Shown here piece by piece: positions 9,886 through 18,250 of a stretch of DNA of 54,231 nt. Where the stretch lies: NCBI GenBank assembly GCA_021773055.1, contig JAJFKV010000061.1:1-54231 (forward strand). The letters are read 5' to 3'. The first letter of the stretch is position 1. Each line of letters begins with the position of its first letter. Origin of the DNA: Woeseiaceae bacterium. GTDB taxonomy: Bacteria > Pseudomonadota > Gammaproteobacteria > Steroidobacterales > Woeseiaceae. The notes under the pieces were generated by a model. The model saw nothing but the letters and a program-made list of their open reading frames with translations, ran no database searches and had not been told where the DNA came from. Position numbers and translations under genes: made by a program.

Positions 9886-10772
9886 CTGCGCAAAGCCACA
9901 TTAACGACCCGGCCTTCGTCGGCCTTGCGGAAGTTCTGCAGCAATATGGTTCTTGCGAGGTGCTGCGCTACAGAAAGGGCAAACGCATCACGGTTGCCGC
10001 GGTAGACGATCGTACAGGTTCCGTAATCGTCAAATATATCGTGAAAGGCGCCAGCAAAATCGTTGCTCGACTGAGCGCCGTTGACCGTGTCAAAGATGAA
10101 CTGAAATTCGCAGTTAGCCGGACCGTCGAATTCGCGCCCGACTCAAAATTCTTCGTACAAGCGCGGCTGCCAGGCGAGCCTGTGGACGTGGAGAAAACAG
10201 TTCTCTCAAAACCTCTGGTGTGTGGGATGGCGGCCGCGATCAAGTCGCTGCATGCATCGAGCGCCTTGTTTGACAGTCGATTTGACGAAATTTCACAGCG
10301 CGTCCGGACAGAGCGTTACCTCGGTTTGATCAAATTACAATTTCCCGATACGGAGCAGAGCATCGCGGCCATACAGAGCAAGTTGGCAAGGCTCGAAGAG
10401 CATATCCTTGCAAGGCAAGCCGAGCTGGTGCCAACTCACGGATCACTGCACAGTCATCAGTGGCTGAACGACGGCGGTCGGCTTGTCCTGGTCGATTTCG
10501 ACCGTGCGGCGATGGGGCATCCGGAGCTTGATATCGCGACGTTGCTCGCTGAGTTTGACTACGAAGAGCCGGACATCGCTGCAAAGGTCAATCCAATATT
10601 CCTGTCGCAATTCCCAGGCCACGACCCGCAAACATTGCTGTTCTATCGGGCACACAAGCACTTGTCGAAGGCGTACAAGGCGTCAAAGCACGCCCAGCCC
10701 GAGCTTGCATGCCACAAGGTGCGCCGCAACCTGGGCCGAACAGCCCGGCTGCTGGCCTATGTGCGGGGTTAG
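9882..10772 (+). CDS. APH-like phosphotransferase with degenerate active site (probable pseudokinase)
   Basis: A 296-residue APH-superfamily protein. It starts with TTG at 9882, overlapping the exporter stop as TTGA. The Brenner loop reads HGSLHSHQ at residues 186-193, so the catalytic Asp is replaced by S188 and the metal-binding Asn by Q193. The following D-F-D (D205, D207) is retained. Family knowledge predicts loss or severe reduction of phosphotransfer. It may bind a ligand, scaffold, or regulate the intact kinase at 6839. It sits immediately after the exporter and 6 bp before the next glycosyltransferase. The substitutions are read directly from the codons; inactivity is inferred. Confidence 0.8.
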   Translation: MTAQSHINDPAFVGLAEVLQQYGSCEVLRYRKGKRITVAAVDDRTGSVIVKYIVKGASKIVARLSAVDRVKDELKFAVSRTVEFAPDSKFFVQARLPGEPVDVEKTVLSKPLVCGMAAAIKSLHASSALFDSRFDEISQRVRTERYLGLIKLQFPDTEQSIAAIQSKLARLEEHILARQAELVPTHGSLHSHQWLNDGGRLVLVDFDRAAMGHPELDIATLLAEFDYEEPDIAAKVNPIFLSQFPGHDPQTLLFYRAHKHLSKAYKASKHAQPELACHKVRRNLGRTARLLAYVRG

Positions 10773-10778
10773 TCGTCA

Positions 10779-11906
10779 GTGAAGACACTCTTCTATTGCC
10801 ATCATTCAGTCGGTATCGGGCATCTGGTCAGAACGCTCAGGTTGGCCGAGGCGAGCCTCGCGAACGGACCGGTCATGCTGCTTTCCGGCGGGGCGATTCC
10901 GCCCGGTCTAACGATCAACCCGAGAATACACGCGGTGCAGTTACCGCCGCTGTGGATGGACACTGACAACGCGCTGATTGACGCCAATGGCGATCGCGAT
11001 GTTGAGGTGATTTTCGCGGAACGCCGGCTGATCGCCGCTCGATCGGTACGCATGTTCCTCCCTGATGTCGTCGTTATCGAGATGTTTCCGTTCGGCCGCA
11101 AGAAATTCGCCGCCGAAGTTCTGGCCATCATCGCTGCGGCTCGCGAAGAAAACAGGACAAGGATAATTTCCAGCGTACGAGATGTTCTCGTTACGAAGCG
11201 CCGGGACCAGGACCGTCATGACCTGCGTGCTGCGGTAACACTCAACGAGAATTTCGATGCCGTACTCGTGCATTCGGATCAAAATCTCGTGAAGCTGGAC
11301 GCGACCTTTTCGACGCTGGCCAAAATTGAAATTCCGATCTACTACACGGGATATATCAGCAGTACGGCCCGAACCAAGAGGCCTGAGCGAAGCCGTCAGA
11401 TTGTCGTTTCCGCCGGCGGCGGCCGGGTTGGCAGCGAACTCGTCGATGCCGCGCTCGAGTCTTATCCGCGCATCAAGCGCGATCTTGATCTGGATATGTT
11501 GATTGTAACCGGCCCCAATGCTAACGATCGACCGCGCTATACGAAGGGAGACAAAGGTCCCGAGATAGTCGAATTCATAGACAATCTTCCGAGTGTTTTC
11601 GCACGTTCAATGATTTCTGTCAGCCAGTGTGGCTACAACACGGCCGTGGATGTCCTGAAGACGCGCACGCCAGCGATTTTTGTGCCTTACGAAACCGCGT
11701 CCGAGGATGAACAGCTCAGGCGTGCTGAGTTGCTGGCCAGGAAGGGTCGGGCGGTCATGCTGCGACAGAAATTACTGACCGCGGATTCCATAACTCACGC
11801 TGCTTCCGGGCTGCTGGCGCGAAAGCAGCAGGAAGAGTTCAACATCGATCTTAATGGTGCGCTGCGAAGTAGTGACCTGATCCGAGAGGTGCACAGTCGT
11901 GCGTAA
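10779..11906 (+). CDS. MurG-like glycosyltransferase (COG4671 type), paralog of the gene at 1154
   Basis: A 375-residue predicted GT-B glycosyltransferase starting with GTG. The opening LFYCHHSVGIGHLVRTLRLA is the family's glycine-rich N-terminal loop. The donor domain carries VSAGGGRVGSELV near residue 210 and SQCGYNTAVDVL near residue 285, parallel to GGGRDG and MAGYNTVTE in the protein at 1154. It lacks the ~50-residue C-terminal extension of that paralog. The end overlaps the deacetylase-like gene by 8 bp. Probably a cytoplasmic enzyme of the same glycan pathway. Confidence 0.85.
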   Translation: MKTLFYCHHSVGIGHLVRTLRLAEASLANGPVMLLSGGAIPPGLTINPRIHAVQLPPLWMDTDNALIDANGDRDVEVIFAERRLIAARSVRMFLPDVVVIEMFPFGRKKFAAEVLAIIAAAREENRTRIISSVRDVLVTKRRDQDRHDLRAAVTLNENFDAVLVHSDQNLVKLDATFSTLAKIEIPIYYTGYISSTARTKRPERSRQIVVSAGGGRVGSELVDAALESYPRIKRDLDLDMLIVTGPNANDRPRYTKGDKGPEIVEFIDNLPSVFARSMISVSQCGYNTAVDVLKTRTPAIFVPYETASEDEQLRRAELLARKGRAVMLRQKLLTADSITHAASGLLARKQQEEFNIDLNGALRSSDLIREVHSRA

Positions 11907-12669
11907 CCTGGATGCTCTTGGCGCTGCGCTTGCTGCCCGGTCCGAGCCGCTTATTGTTTTCTTCCGCGACGATGATGCTGGCTGGGCTGATGACAAACTC
12001 AGCATACTTTGCGAGACCATGAGTGAGGCTGGTGTCGATCTGGACGTTGCCGTCATACCCGCAGCGCTCGATAGCTCAACAGCCACAAACATTGCCCGCC
12101 TGTCCAGGCAGTTTGCTACGAAACTTAACTTTCACCAGCATGGATATGCACACAGTAATCATCAGGCGGAAGGTCGAAATTGCGAATTCGGCAGTGACAG
12201 GGACATCGAACAGCAACGTCGAGACATCGGTCTTGGTCAGAGGCGATTGCAGGACACGTTGGGAACGCTGCTCGACCCCGTCTTCACACCGCCGTGGAAT
12301 CGATGTACCGGAGATACGTGCAAGGCCTTGGCGGAACTCGACTTCAGGGCAATTTCGCGTATCGCCGGTTCCACCAACATTGAACACTTTGGCCTGACGG
12401 ATATCTCAGTCGCGATCGACTGGCAGAAAAAACGGCGGGGCGTGCCGATAACGTGGTCAGAGTTCTGTCAGTACGCTCAGCACTACCTGCTCAATAGCGA
12501 TGTGGTCGGCGTCATGTTGCATCACGAACATCTAAGCGATTCCGACTTGAGTCGCCTGCGCCGCTTCATCGCCTGTCTGCGAGATTCAGGCAAGGTCGGG
12601 TTTCGCTCGATGTTGCAGATCGTTGACTCAGGCGACCTCGAACAAAAAGGGGACAGAAAATGCAACTGA
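11899..12669 (+). CDS. polysaccharide deacetylase-like protein (NodB fold)
   Basis: A 256-residue protein starting with GTG at 11899. It has the NodB-type motif order: FFRDDDAG at residues 17-24 (Asp base and metal Asp), HQHGYAHSNH in the middle (two metal-binding His), and PVFTPPWNR as the later active-site loop. Family knowledge suggests metal-dependent removal of N- or O-acetyl groups from a sugar. No signal peptide is evident, so it would act on a cytoplasmic precursor unless exported by another route. It overlaps the preceding gene by 8 bp and the AlgE-like gene by 10 bp. The domain is divergent from textbook deacetylases, so the substrate stays open. Confidence 0.75.
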   Translation: MRNLDALGAALAARSEPLIVFFRDDDAGWADDKLSILCETMSEAGVDLDVAVIPAALDSSTATNIARLSRQFATKLNFHQHGYAHSNHQAEGRNCEFGSDRDIEQQRRDIGLGQRRLQDTLGTLLDPVFTPPWNRCTGDTCKALAELDFRAISRIAGSTNIEHFGLTDISVAIDWQKKRRGVPITWSEFCQYAQHYLLNSDVVGVMLHHEHLSDSDLSRLRRFIACLRDSGKVGFRSMLQIVDSGDLEQKGDRKCN

Positions 12670-14486
12670 ATAAAGTTTTGCTGCTCGTTCTCGCCTTGCA
12701 AATGCCAGTTACTGGCTGGTGTCAGGAGCAGCGCTTAAAGCTCGAAGGTGTCTGGGATGGCCAGACATTTCAGGTTGACCGAATCAAAGAGCGGGACGCA
12801 AGCAAAGATGTCCGCAAAATCCGAGTCGCCGGCGCAGTGTCGAGCATTTCCTATGCGAATCGTGCAGTCCAGATCGGCCCGGCACGACTGCGCTGGAATG
12901 CCTCGCAGGAAGCCACTTTTGCCGATATGAAAGTAGGTGATGTAGTCAGCATGGAAGCATTGCAAGTGGGTCCCGAGAATTTCGCGATCACCAGCATTGA
13001 GGCCAGGGATGTCGCCTCCAGCGACTCGATAGAACTTATCGGTGCACTTACCGGTTACAGCAATCGAGGTGAATGGACCGACTTGCTCGTCGCCGGAATT
13101 CCCGCACGAATTCCGAAGCGACTGTTTTCAAACGGACGGCTGCGCTTGCAGCGACTGGATGACCAACGACCTGAGAATCAGTTCACCACGTCGATCGGCG
13201 GAGTCCGAACGACTATCGGTGGAGAGTTCGGGCTAAAGGCCAATGCAAGGGAAGATCGTGACCTGGATAACACGGTGACGGATGAACGTCTGGACACCGA
13301 GGCAGAGCTCAAACTCGAAGCGTTTTTCGAGATCAGTGATTCCGTATCCGGTTTTGCTGAAATCGCAGCGGAGCAATCCGATCGTTACGGCTCGTCGCTG
13401 GATCACGAAACCAGCGAGTTCGAACTCAAGCGCGGCCTGTTGTGGCTGTTCGTCGATCAGCCATTCGGGCTGCCTGCCGGTATTCAGATAGGCCGGCAAA
13501 ACATTGCCGAAAACCGTGAATGGTGGTGGGACACTGACCTTGATGCCATTCGTGCCTATGTCAGCAGCAGGAATTTCCAACTGGAACTGGCGATTGCAGA
13601 AGAACTCGGTTGCGAAGTACTGAGCGGCGATCGCGGCGATGCTGAAGACCTTGATGTCAGGCGATTATTCCTGACTGGCCGCTTACGACTGAGTTCGCTG
13701 CTCTCTGTCGATTTTTTCCTGCTGCGCCAAAACGATCATTCCTCGTCGTTTCGTGTTGCCGATGTGATCGCGGCCGATCAGCTTGACGAAGATGATGCAG
13801 ATCTGAGCTGGGTGGGGGCGCGCTTATCCGGCGCCGCCGATCTTGGCAGCGGCCTTGAAGCGGACTACTGGTTGGATATCGCACGTGTTTCAGGAACAGA
13901 AATACAATACGACTTCGATGATTTCGGTGCCGGCGAGTTAGTCGTTGAATCATCGCTTGAGCAGCAACGTTCAGGCACCGGCTTCGACGTGGGAGCCACG
14001 TTCAAATGGTCGGACTCGGGATTCTTTGGTCTTTCCGAGCCCGCCCTGACTTTCGGTTATGCGGGTGGCAGCGGCAATGGCCGCAGCGACGGCACCTTCC
14101 GACAAACAGGACTGCAGGACAATAACAACAAGTTCGGTGGTGTCGACCGCTTCCGCTATTACGGAGAATTAAGCCGGCCTGACCTGGAAAACATTCGCAT
14201 CTCGACGCTCTCCGTCGGGTTTCGAATTGGCGAAGACAGCTCTGTCGAGCTGGTGCATCACAACTACCAGCAGGTGTTTCCTCAAGCAGCGCATACTTTG
14301 CGAGTGAGACCGGATGCGAATGGGCTGTCCGCAGAACTTGGCGATGAAGTGGACCTGGTTATCGGCATAGAAAAATGGGAGCACTTCGAATTCGAAGCGG
14401 TCGGCGCGTATTTTGCTCCCGGGTCGGCTTTCGATACGAGCGATCCGTCGTGGTTCCTGTCTTTCAAACTCGATTACAATTTCTAG
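12660..14486 (+). CDS. AlgE-like outer-membrane export channel with N-terminal DUF5666-like module
   Basis: A 608-residue secreted protein with a clear signal peptide (cleavage near VTGWCQ). Residues about 30-125 form a DUF5666-like beta module. From about residue 165 the sequence is an amphipathic beta-barrel of the alginate export type, with REWWWDTDLDAIR, many alternating hydrophobic strands, and a terminal Phe typical of Bam substrates. In Pseudomonas AlgE lets an anionic polysaccharide leave through the outer membrane; here the cargo would be the locus product. The start at 12660 has a strong GGGG ribosome site 7 bp upstream and overlaps the previous stop by 10 bp. The barrel call is firm, the cargo is inference. 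Confidence 0.85.
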   Translation: MQLNKVLLLVLALQMPVTGWCQEQRLKLEGVWDGQTFQVDRIKERDASKDVRKIRVAGAVSSISYANRAVQIGPARLRWNASQEATFADMKVGDVVSMEALQVGPENFAITSIEARDVASSDSIELIGALTGYSNRGEWTDLLVAGIPARIPKRLFSNGRLRLQRLDDQRPENQFTTSIGGVRTTIGGEFGLKANAREDRDLDNTVTDERLDTEAELKLEAFFEISDSVSGFAEIAAEQSDRYGSSLDHETSEFELKRGLLWLFVDQPFGLPAGIQIGRQNIAENREWWWDTDLDAIRAYVSSRNFQLELAIAEELGCEVLSGDRGDAEDLDVRRLFLTGRLRLSSLLSVDFFLLRQNDHSSSFRVADVIAADQLDEDDADLSWVGARLSGAADLGSGLEADYWLDIARVSGTEIQYDFDDFGAGELVVESSLEQQRSGTGFDVGATFKWSDSGFFGLSEPALTFGYAGGSGNGRSDGTFRQTGLQDNNNKFGGVDRFRYYGELSRPDLENIRISTLSVGFRIGEDSSVELVHHNYQQVFPQAAHTLRVRPDANGLSAELGDEVDLVIGIEKWEHFEFEAVGAYFAPGSAFDTSDPSWFLSFKLDYNF

Positions 14487-14490
14487 AACG

Positions 14491-16044
14491 ATGGCTGTAA
14501 ACGGACAAATGCTGGTATCAAGAGCTCCTCAAAGCGGCTTGGAGAACGATCATCCGGAAAACCTTCATCCGAAAGTCGTCGCTTTGTATCCAGGATCTTT
14601 CAAGCCCCCACACGCATCGCACATACATGCCGTAGATCATTTGCTAAACCATGTTGGGGTCAGCAAGGTTGTAATCATCGTATCGAATCGCTGCCGTCCT
14701 TTGCCGGGTACCGACCTGGTCGTCGATGCAGCGTCTGCCGTCATACTGTTTGAGAAGCTGTTGCGAAAATCTGCTCTCCCGCTCGAGCGTATTGAACTGG
14801 TGGTCGCCCGGCATCGCGCGGTCAGTGAGGTCACGAACTACGTTGCTCTCGCGGGCAAACACTCATCGTTACTGGTCTGCGTCGGGGAAGAGGATTTTCA
14901 ATCCGACGACGACCGATTCTCCGATCTGTACTCGCTTGCGGCACGCCGCGAAGTGTCCGTCCGTGTCCAGGTGCTGCCCATATCGCCCGACAACGTGCAC
15001 GCGTCCCAAATGCGCTTGTCGCTTTCCAGGTTAAGTGCCGGCAGGCGCGAATTCTTAAAGTGTCTTCCCGCATTCCTGTCATTTCGAGACAAAGTTGAGT
15101 TTTGGGAAGAGTGCAAGAAGCGCCTGAGGCCGATTGATGAAGTCGTGCGAGCCAAAATTTCATGCTCGCTCGAGGGCGGGCCCGTTGCGACGGACTCCCT
15201 GCTTTACCTGGTTGATCCGCCGGCCGTAGATCCGGTGTTCGAATCGCGCGGTCCAGGCGGCGAGGTGCGGATCATAAAGTATGCGGGAGACACAACCTCT
15301 GCAGGAAGTTTTGGCGACCGCATGGTGCAAAAACCGGCACGCCGTATTGCCGTCGAAAAACGTGCGACCCGATATCTCTCTGCGCATCTCAGTCGATCAA
15401 TTTTTCCGACACGAATTGATTATTTTGATCGGGAGTTTCGTGTCCTTATTTTGGTGGGCCGACCCGCCGGAGCCACATCCGTTGCAGCAAGTTTGTCGAA
15501 GGGAAAATTCGATGTGGACATTGCACGGCGGTCGGGAATCGTTCTGGCGAAAATTCACGGCTGCCGGATACCGGAAACCGGTTTCTGGAGCGATTCACCG
15601 TCCGATGTGGGTCATTGGCGAACCCTCATCGCAACGCTTGCGTCACGGGCGATGAAAGGCAGCGAAACAACGGGAATCGACTGCGTCGAGCTGCAGCACC
15701 TGCATTCGGCAGCGCGATCGGCTCGGTCGCAAGTCATGCATTTGAGTTTTACGCCTGACGTGCTCTGGCATCAGCAGGATATGGTTTCTTTCGAAAACCT
15801 CGAGTGCGCGGGAAACTTTGGTGATCCGGCGTACGATGTGGCTTCGATGGTGTCGTCGTATCTGGCGGCAGGAGTCGAACACGGGCAGCAACAGGATTGT
15901 CTTCGGGCGATCGAGGAATTCGTATGCGCATATCGAAGCACCAGCGGCAGCAGCGATCAATCGTTCAGGAACAGAGTTGCGATCTATACAGCCTGCCACC
16001 TGCAGGCGGCAGCAGTCAGAGTAGAGAGACCAGGATGGAAGTAG
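14491..16044 (+). CDS. nucleotidylyltransferase fused to degenerate APH-like kinase domain
   Basis: A 517-residue two-domain protein. The ATG at 14491, 4 bp after the previous stop, is preferred over the longer open frame because the domain begins shortly after it. Residues about 28-185 are a Rossmann nucleotidylyltransferase: GSFKPPHASH (35-44) is an HxGH-type motif with Ser for Gly, and HASQMR near 172 matches the second nucleotide-binding motif. Residues about 250-510 resemble an APH kinase, with GDPAYDVAS near the end. However, the Brenner loop reads DVLWHQQDM (423-431) instead of HGDxxxxN, and the following metal Asp pair is FENLE. It may activate a phosphorylated compound as its CDP or ADP derivative. 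Confidence 0.75.
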   Translation: MAVNGQMLVSRAPQSGLENDHPENLHPKVVALYPGSFKPPHASHIHAVDHLLNHVGVSKVVIIVSNRCRPLPGTDLVVDAASAVILFEKLLRKSALPLERIELVVARHRAVSEVTNYVALAGKHSSLLVCVGEEDFQSDDDRFSDLYSLAARREVSVRVQVLPISPDNVHASQMRLSLSRLSAGRREFLKCLPAFLSFRDKVEFWEECKKRLRPIDEVVRAKISCSLEGGPVATDSLLYLVDPPAVDPVFESRGPGGEVRIIKYAGDTTSAGSFGDRMVQKPARRIAVEKRATRYLSAHLSRSIFPTRIDYFDREFRVLILVGRPAGATSVAASLSKGKFDVDIARRSGIVLAKIHGCRIPETGFWSDSPSDVGHWRTLIATLASRAMKGSETTGIDCVELQHLHSAARSARSQVMHLSFTPDVLWHQQDMVSFENLECAGNFGDPAYDVASMVSSYLAAGVEHGQQQDCLRAIEEFVCAYRSTSGSSDQSFRNRVAIYTACHLQAAAVRVERPGWK

Positions 16045-16967
16045 TCAGTTATCGACTGCGAAGTTTGCGGATGCTTGCCGCTGCGTTCGTACTGGCGTTC
16101 GTACCGGCGCTCGTCGCGACCGCTGACGCGGCTGATGTGACATACACCGACATCGCACCAATACTGCATCAGCGTTGCGTCATGTGTCATTCCGGTCCCG
16201 GCGCGCCACGAGGACTGCATCTGGACAGCCTGAAAGGCCTGCTCGCCGGAGGCGATAATGGGGCAGTGGTAAAGGACGGTGACCCGGCGGCCAGCGAGTT
16301 GATTCGTCGACTGCAGGGCGTAAGCCTGCCGCGTATGCCGATGACCGGTCCGCCGTACTTGTCGGACGAAGAGACGCGCCTGTTCGAGGACTGGATAACT
16401 ACCGGCATGCAAGCCGGGGCGGAGGCCAGCGATTCTGCGCCTGCCAGGGAAGTAGAAGCGAGTGAGTTCGTCACATTCGACCAGGTCGCGCCCATATTCG
16501 CGACGCGCTGTGCCAAGTGCCATACCGACAACGGCCTGATGGGAGCTCCTCCGGAAGGTTACCGGCTGACTTCCTATGAGTCCGTTATGTCCGCAGCTGA
16601 CAGGGTGCGCATCGTGCCGGGTAATCCGGCTGCCAGCGAGTTGCTGCGACGCGTTAGTGGCCAGGCGCGGCCGCAAATGCCGTTCGATGGCCCACCGTTC
16701 CTCGAAGATGAGGAGATCGTCTTAATCGAGCGGTGGATCGAAGAGGGTGCCCGAAATTCAGCCGGTGATGTTGCGCCGATTCCGGTCGGTGCGCGAGTGC
16801 GGTTGCACGGCACACTTCGTAGTCGCTGGCAGCTCGATAAGCTGCAATTGAACATAAGCCGGAAGACTCGCGTTGATGGAAACCCACAAAGTGGTGATCA
16901 AGTGCGAATTCGGGGTCGAGTAGAGGCGGACGGATCCATACGTGTGGACCGCGTAAAAGCCCGGTAG
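16035..16967 (+). CDS. diheme cytochrome c (PSCyt1-like) with C-terminal DUF5666-like module
   Basis: A 310-residue exported protein with an Ala/Val-rich signal peptide ending near residue 33. It has two tandem cytochrome domains of the planctomycete-type (PSCyt1) kind. The heme sites are CVMCH (C48, C51, H52) and CAKCH (C159, C162, H163), each followed by PxMPxxGPPxLxxEE, which could supply the Met ligand. Residues about 255-310 form a beta-rich G-D-x-V-x-I-x-G module like DUF5666. It overlaps the preceding gene by 10 bp, which ties it to the glycan operon, although a redox protein is unexpected there. Electron donor and acceptor are unknown. Confidence 0.85.
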   Translation: MEVVSYRLRSLRMLAAAFVLAFVPALVATADAADVTYTDIAPILHQRCVMCHSGPGAPRGLHLDSLKGLLAGGDNGAVVKDGDPAASELIRRLQGVSLPRMPMTGPPYLSDEETRLFEDWITTGMQAGAEASDSAPAREVEASEFVTFDQVAPIFATRCAKCHTDNGLMGAPPEGYRLTSYESVMSAADRVRIVPGNPAASELLRRVSGQARPQMPFDGPPFLEDEEIVLIERWIEEGARNSAGDVAPIPVGARVRLHGTLRSRWQLDKLQLNISRKTRVDGNPQSGDQVRIRGRVEADGSIRVDRVKAR

Positions 16968-17023
16968 CTGTACTTTGGATGAGATGAATGTTGGACCAGT
17001 TGCCAGTATAGAACCGGTCCGCT

Positions 17024-17034
17024 AGCCAGTGGCT
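17024..17034. promoter_or_regulatory. 11-bp perfect palindrome between operons
   Basis: AGCCA-G-TGGCT lies in the 125-bp gap between the cytochrome gene and the FHA gene. No T-run follows, so it is not a normal terminator. It could be an operator for the downstream gene or chance. I see no other convincing signal in this gap. Confidence 0.2.
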
Positions 17035-17092
17035 TCGAATTGTATCGAGCCTAAAATTAAGAACAAGAAAAAACCTGACCGAGAGACTCAAA

Positions 17093-18250
17093 ATGATGCT
17101 TGCGCACGCGAATTTCGATCTGAAAATTTTTCAAGATGGGGAAAGTCCGGCGAAATTGATCAGATATCGGTCACTACGTGAAGCCGACACCTTCCTTCGA
17201 CTAACTTGCTCCTACGATCACGGACTGGGTCTTTTCAGCGGCCCCAGACAGTCCGGCAAGATGACAGCGATACGAAGTTTCGTTGACCATTTGCCCGACG
17301 ATTGCTCGGCAGGAATTGTCGATGGAGCGAACCTGGACGTGCAGGATTTTCTGCTCGCCATATTGCGCAGTTTCGGCTTCGAACTCGAAGCATCTTCAAC
17401 CAATGTGTTGCTCAATCTCATCAAGGTCTTCGTGGTGCGACAGACGACTGCCCACAAAGCACCGCTGCTTGTAATTCGCAACCTGAACAGGATGAAGCCG
17501 GAAACACTGCACACTGTTTGTCAGTTGGCACAGGTGAGAGTTAGTAGTCAGTCCGCTCTGCGGCTGATCCTGGTCAGTGACGGGCCCCTTGACAGAATGA
17601 TCAGCGCACCGGAGCTGGGAGCGATTCGTTCCCGCAAGACCGGCGAACACGAGCTTGGTCCGATGACGCGTGCCGAGACCGCCTATTACCTTGACGCGAA
17701 ACTCCGACATGCCGGTATCAAGAAACCGGAATCGATCATTTCACCAAGAATTGCGGACGATGTGCACGACGAAACCGGCGGACGTCCCGGACTGATCGAT
17801 CAATGTGTCGTCAAGCGTCTTACCGCGGCACAGGAACGACCGCGCTTCGTCCTGACCAAGGACGGCGAAACACTCGCAACCATTAACCTGACTGACAAAA
17901 GAGTGCTAATTGGCCGCGCCGATTCAAATGATGTGGTCATTAACAGTACATTCGTCAGCCGCCACCACATAATGCTGGCGCGTGAGAACGGTGCGACGGT
18001 GCTGACTGACCTGAACAGCACCAACGGTACTTGCGTCAATTCAAGGAAAGTAAACGTTCGCGGATTGCGAGATAATGATGTCATCTCGTTCGGCGACTTT
18101 CGCATCAAGCTGCTCGACCCGAGCAGCCGGCAGCGTCCCGATGTTGATGACCCATCGTTGGCGGATACTTCAACAATGCTGGCTCTGGACGATATTCGCC
18201 GCCGCTACGAACACGACAAATTGAAAGCACAGATGGCAGAAGTTTCCTAA
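17093..18250 (+). CDS. ExeA-like ATPase-fold protein with degenerate Walker motifs and C-terminal FHA domain
   Basis: A 385-residue cytoplasmic protein. Residues about 20-240 follow the AAA/ExeA layout. The P-loop is GPRQSGKM (50-57), with Met at the usual Ser/Thr position, and the Walker B strand is PLLVIRN (124-130), with Arg where the catalytic acidic residue should be. Residues about 250-345 are a canonical FHA domain: GR at 274-275, SRHH at 289-292, and N-x-TNGT near 310. FHA domains bind phosphothreonine. ExeA-type ATPases help insert the GspD secretin in Aeromonas, so the location beside the gsp genes fits a secretion role. Its stop overlaps the convergent gspC-like stop by 3 bases. 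ATP hydrolysis is doubtful. Confidence 0.8.
   Translation: MMLAHANFDLKIFQDGESPAKLIRYRSLREADTFLRLTCSYDHGLGLFSGPRQSGKMTAIRSFVDHLPDDCSAGIVDGANLDVQDFLLAILRSFGFELEASSTNVLLNLIKVFVVRQTTAHKAPLLVIRNLNRMKPETLHTVCQLAQVRVSSQSALRLILVSDGPLDRMISAPELGAIRSRKTGEHELGPMTRAETAYYLDAKLRHAGIKKPESIISPRIADDVHDETGGRPGLIDQCVVKRLTAAQERPRFVLTKDGETLATINLTDKRVLIGRADSNDVVINSTFVSRHHIMLARENGATVLTDLNSTNGTCVNSRKVNVRGLRDNDVISFGDFRIKLLDPSSRQRPDVDDPSLADTSTMLALDDIRRRYEHDKLKAQMAEVS

Noticed and set aside
17093..18250. Classical ExeA with a peptidoglycan-binding domain
   Set aside because: The C-terminal half is an FHA domain and there is no transmembrane helix or peptidoglycan-binding motif, so it cannot act exactly as Aeromonas ExeA does.
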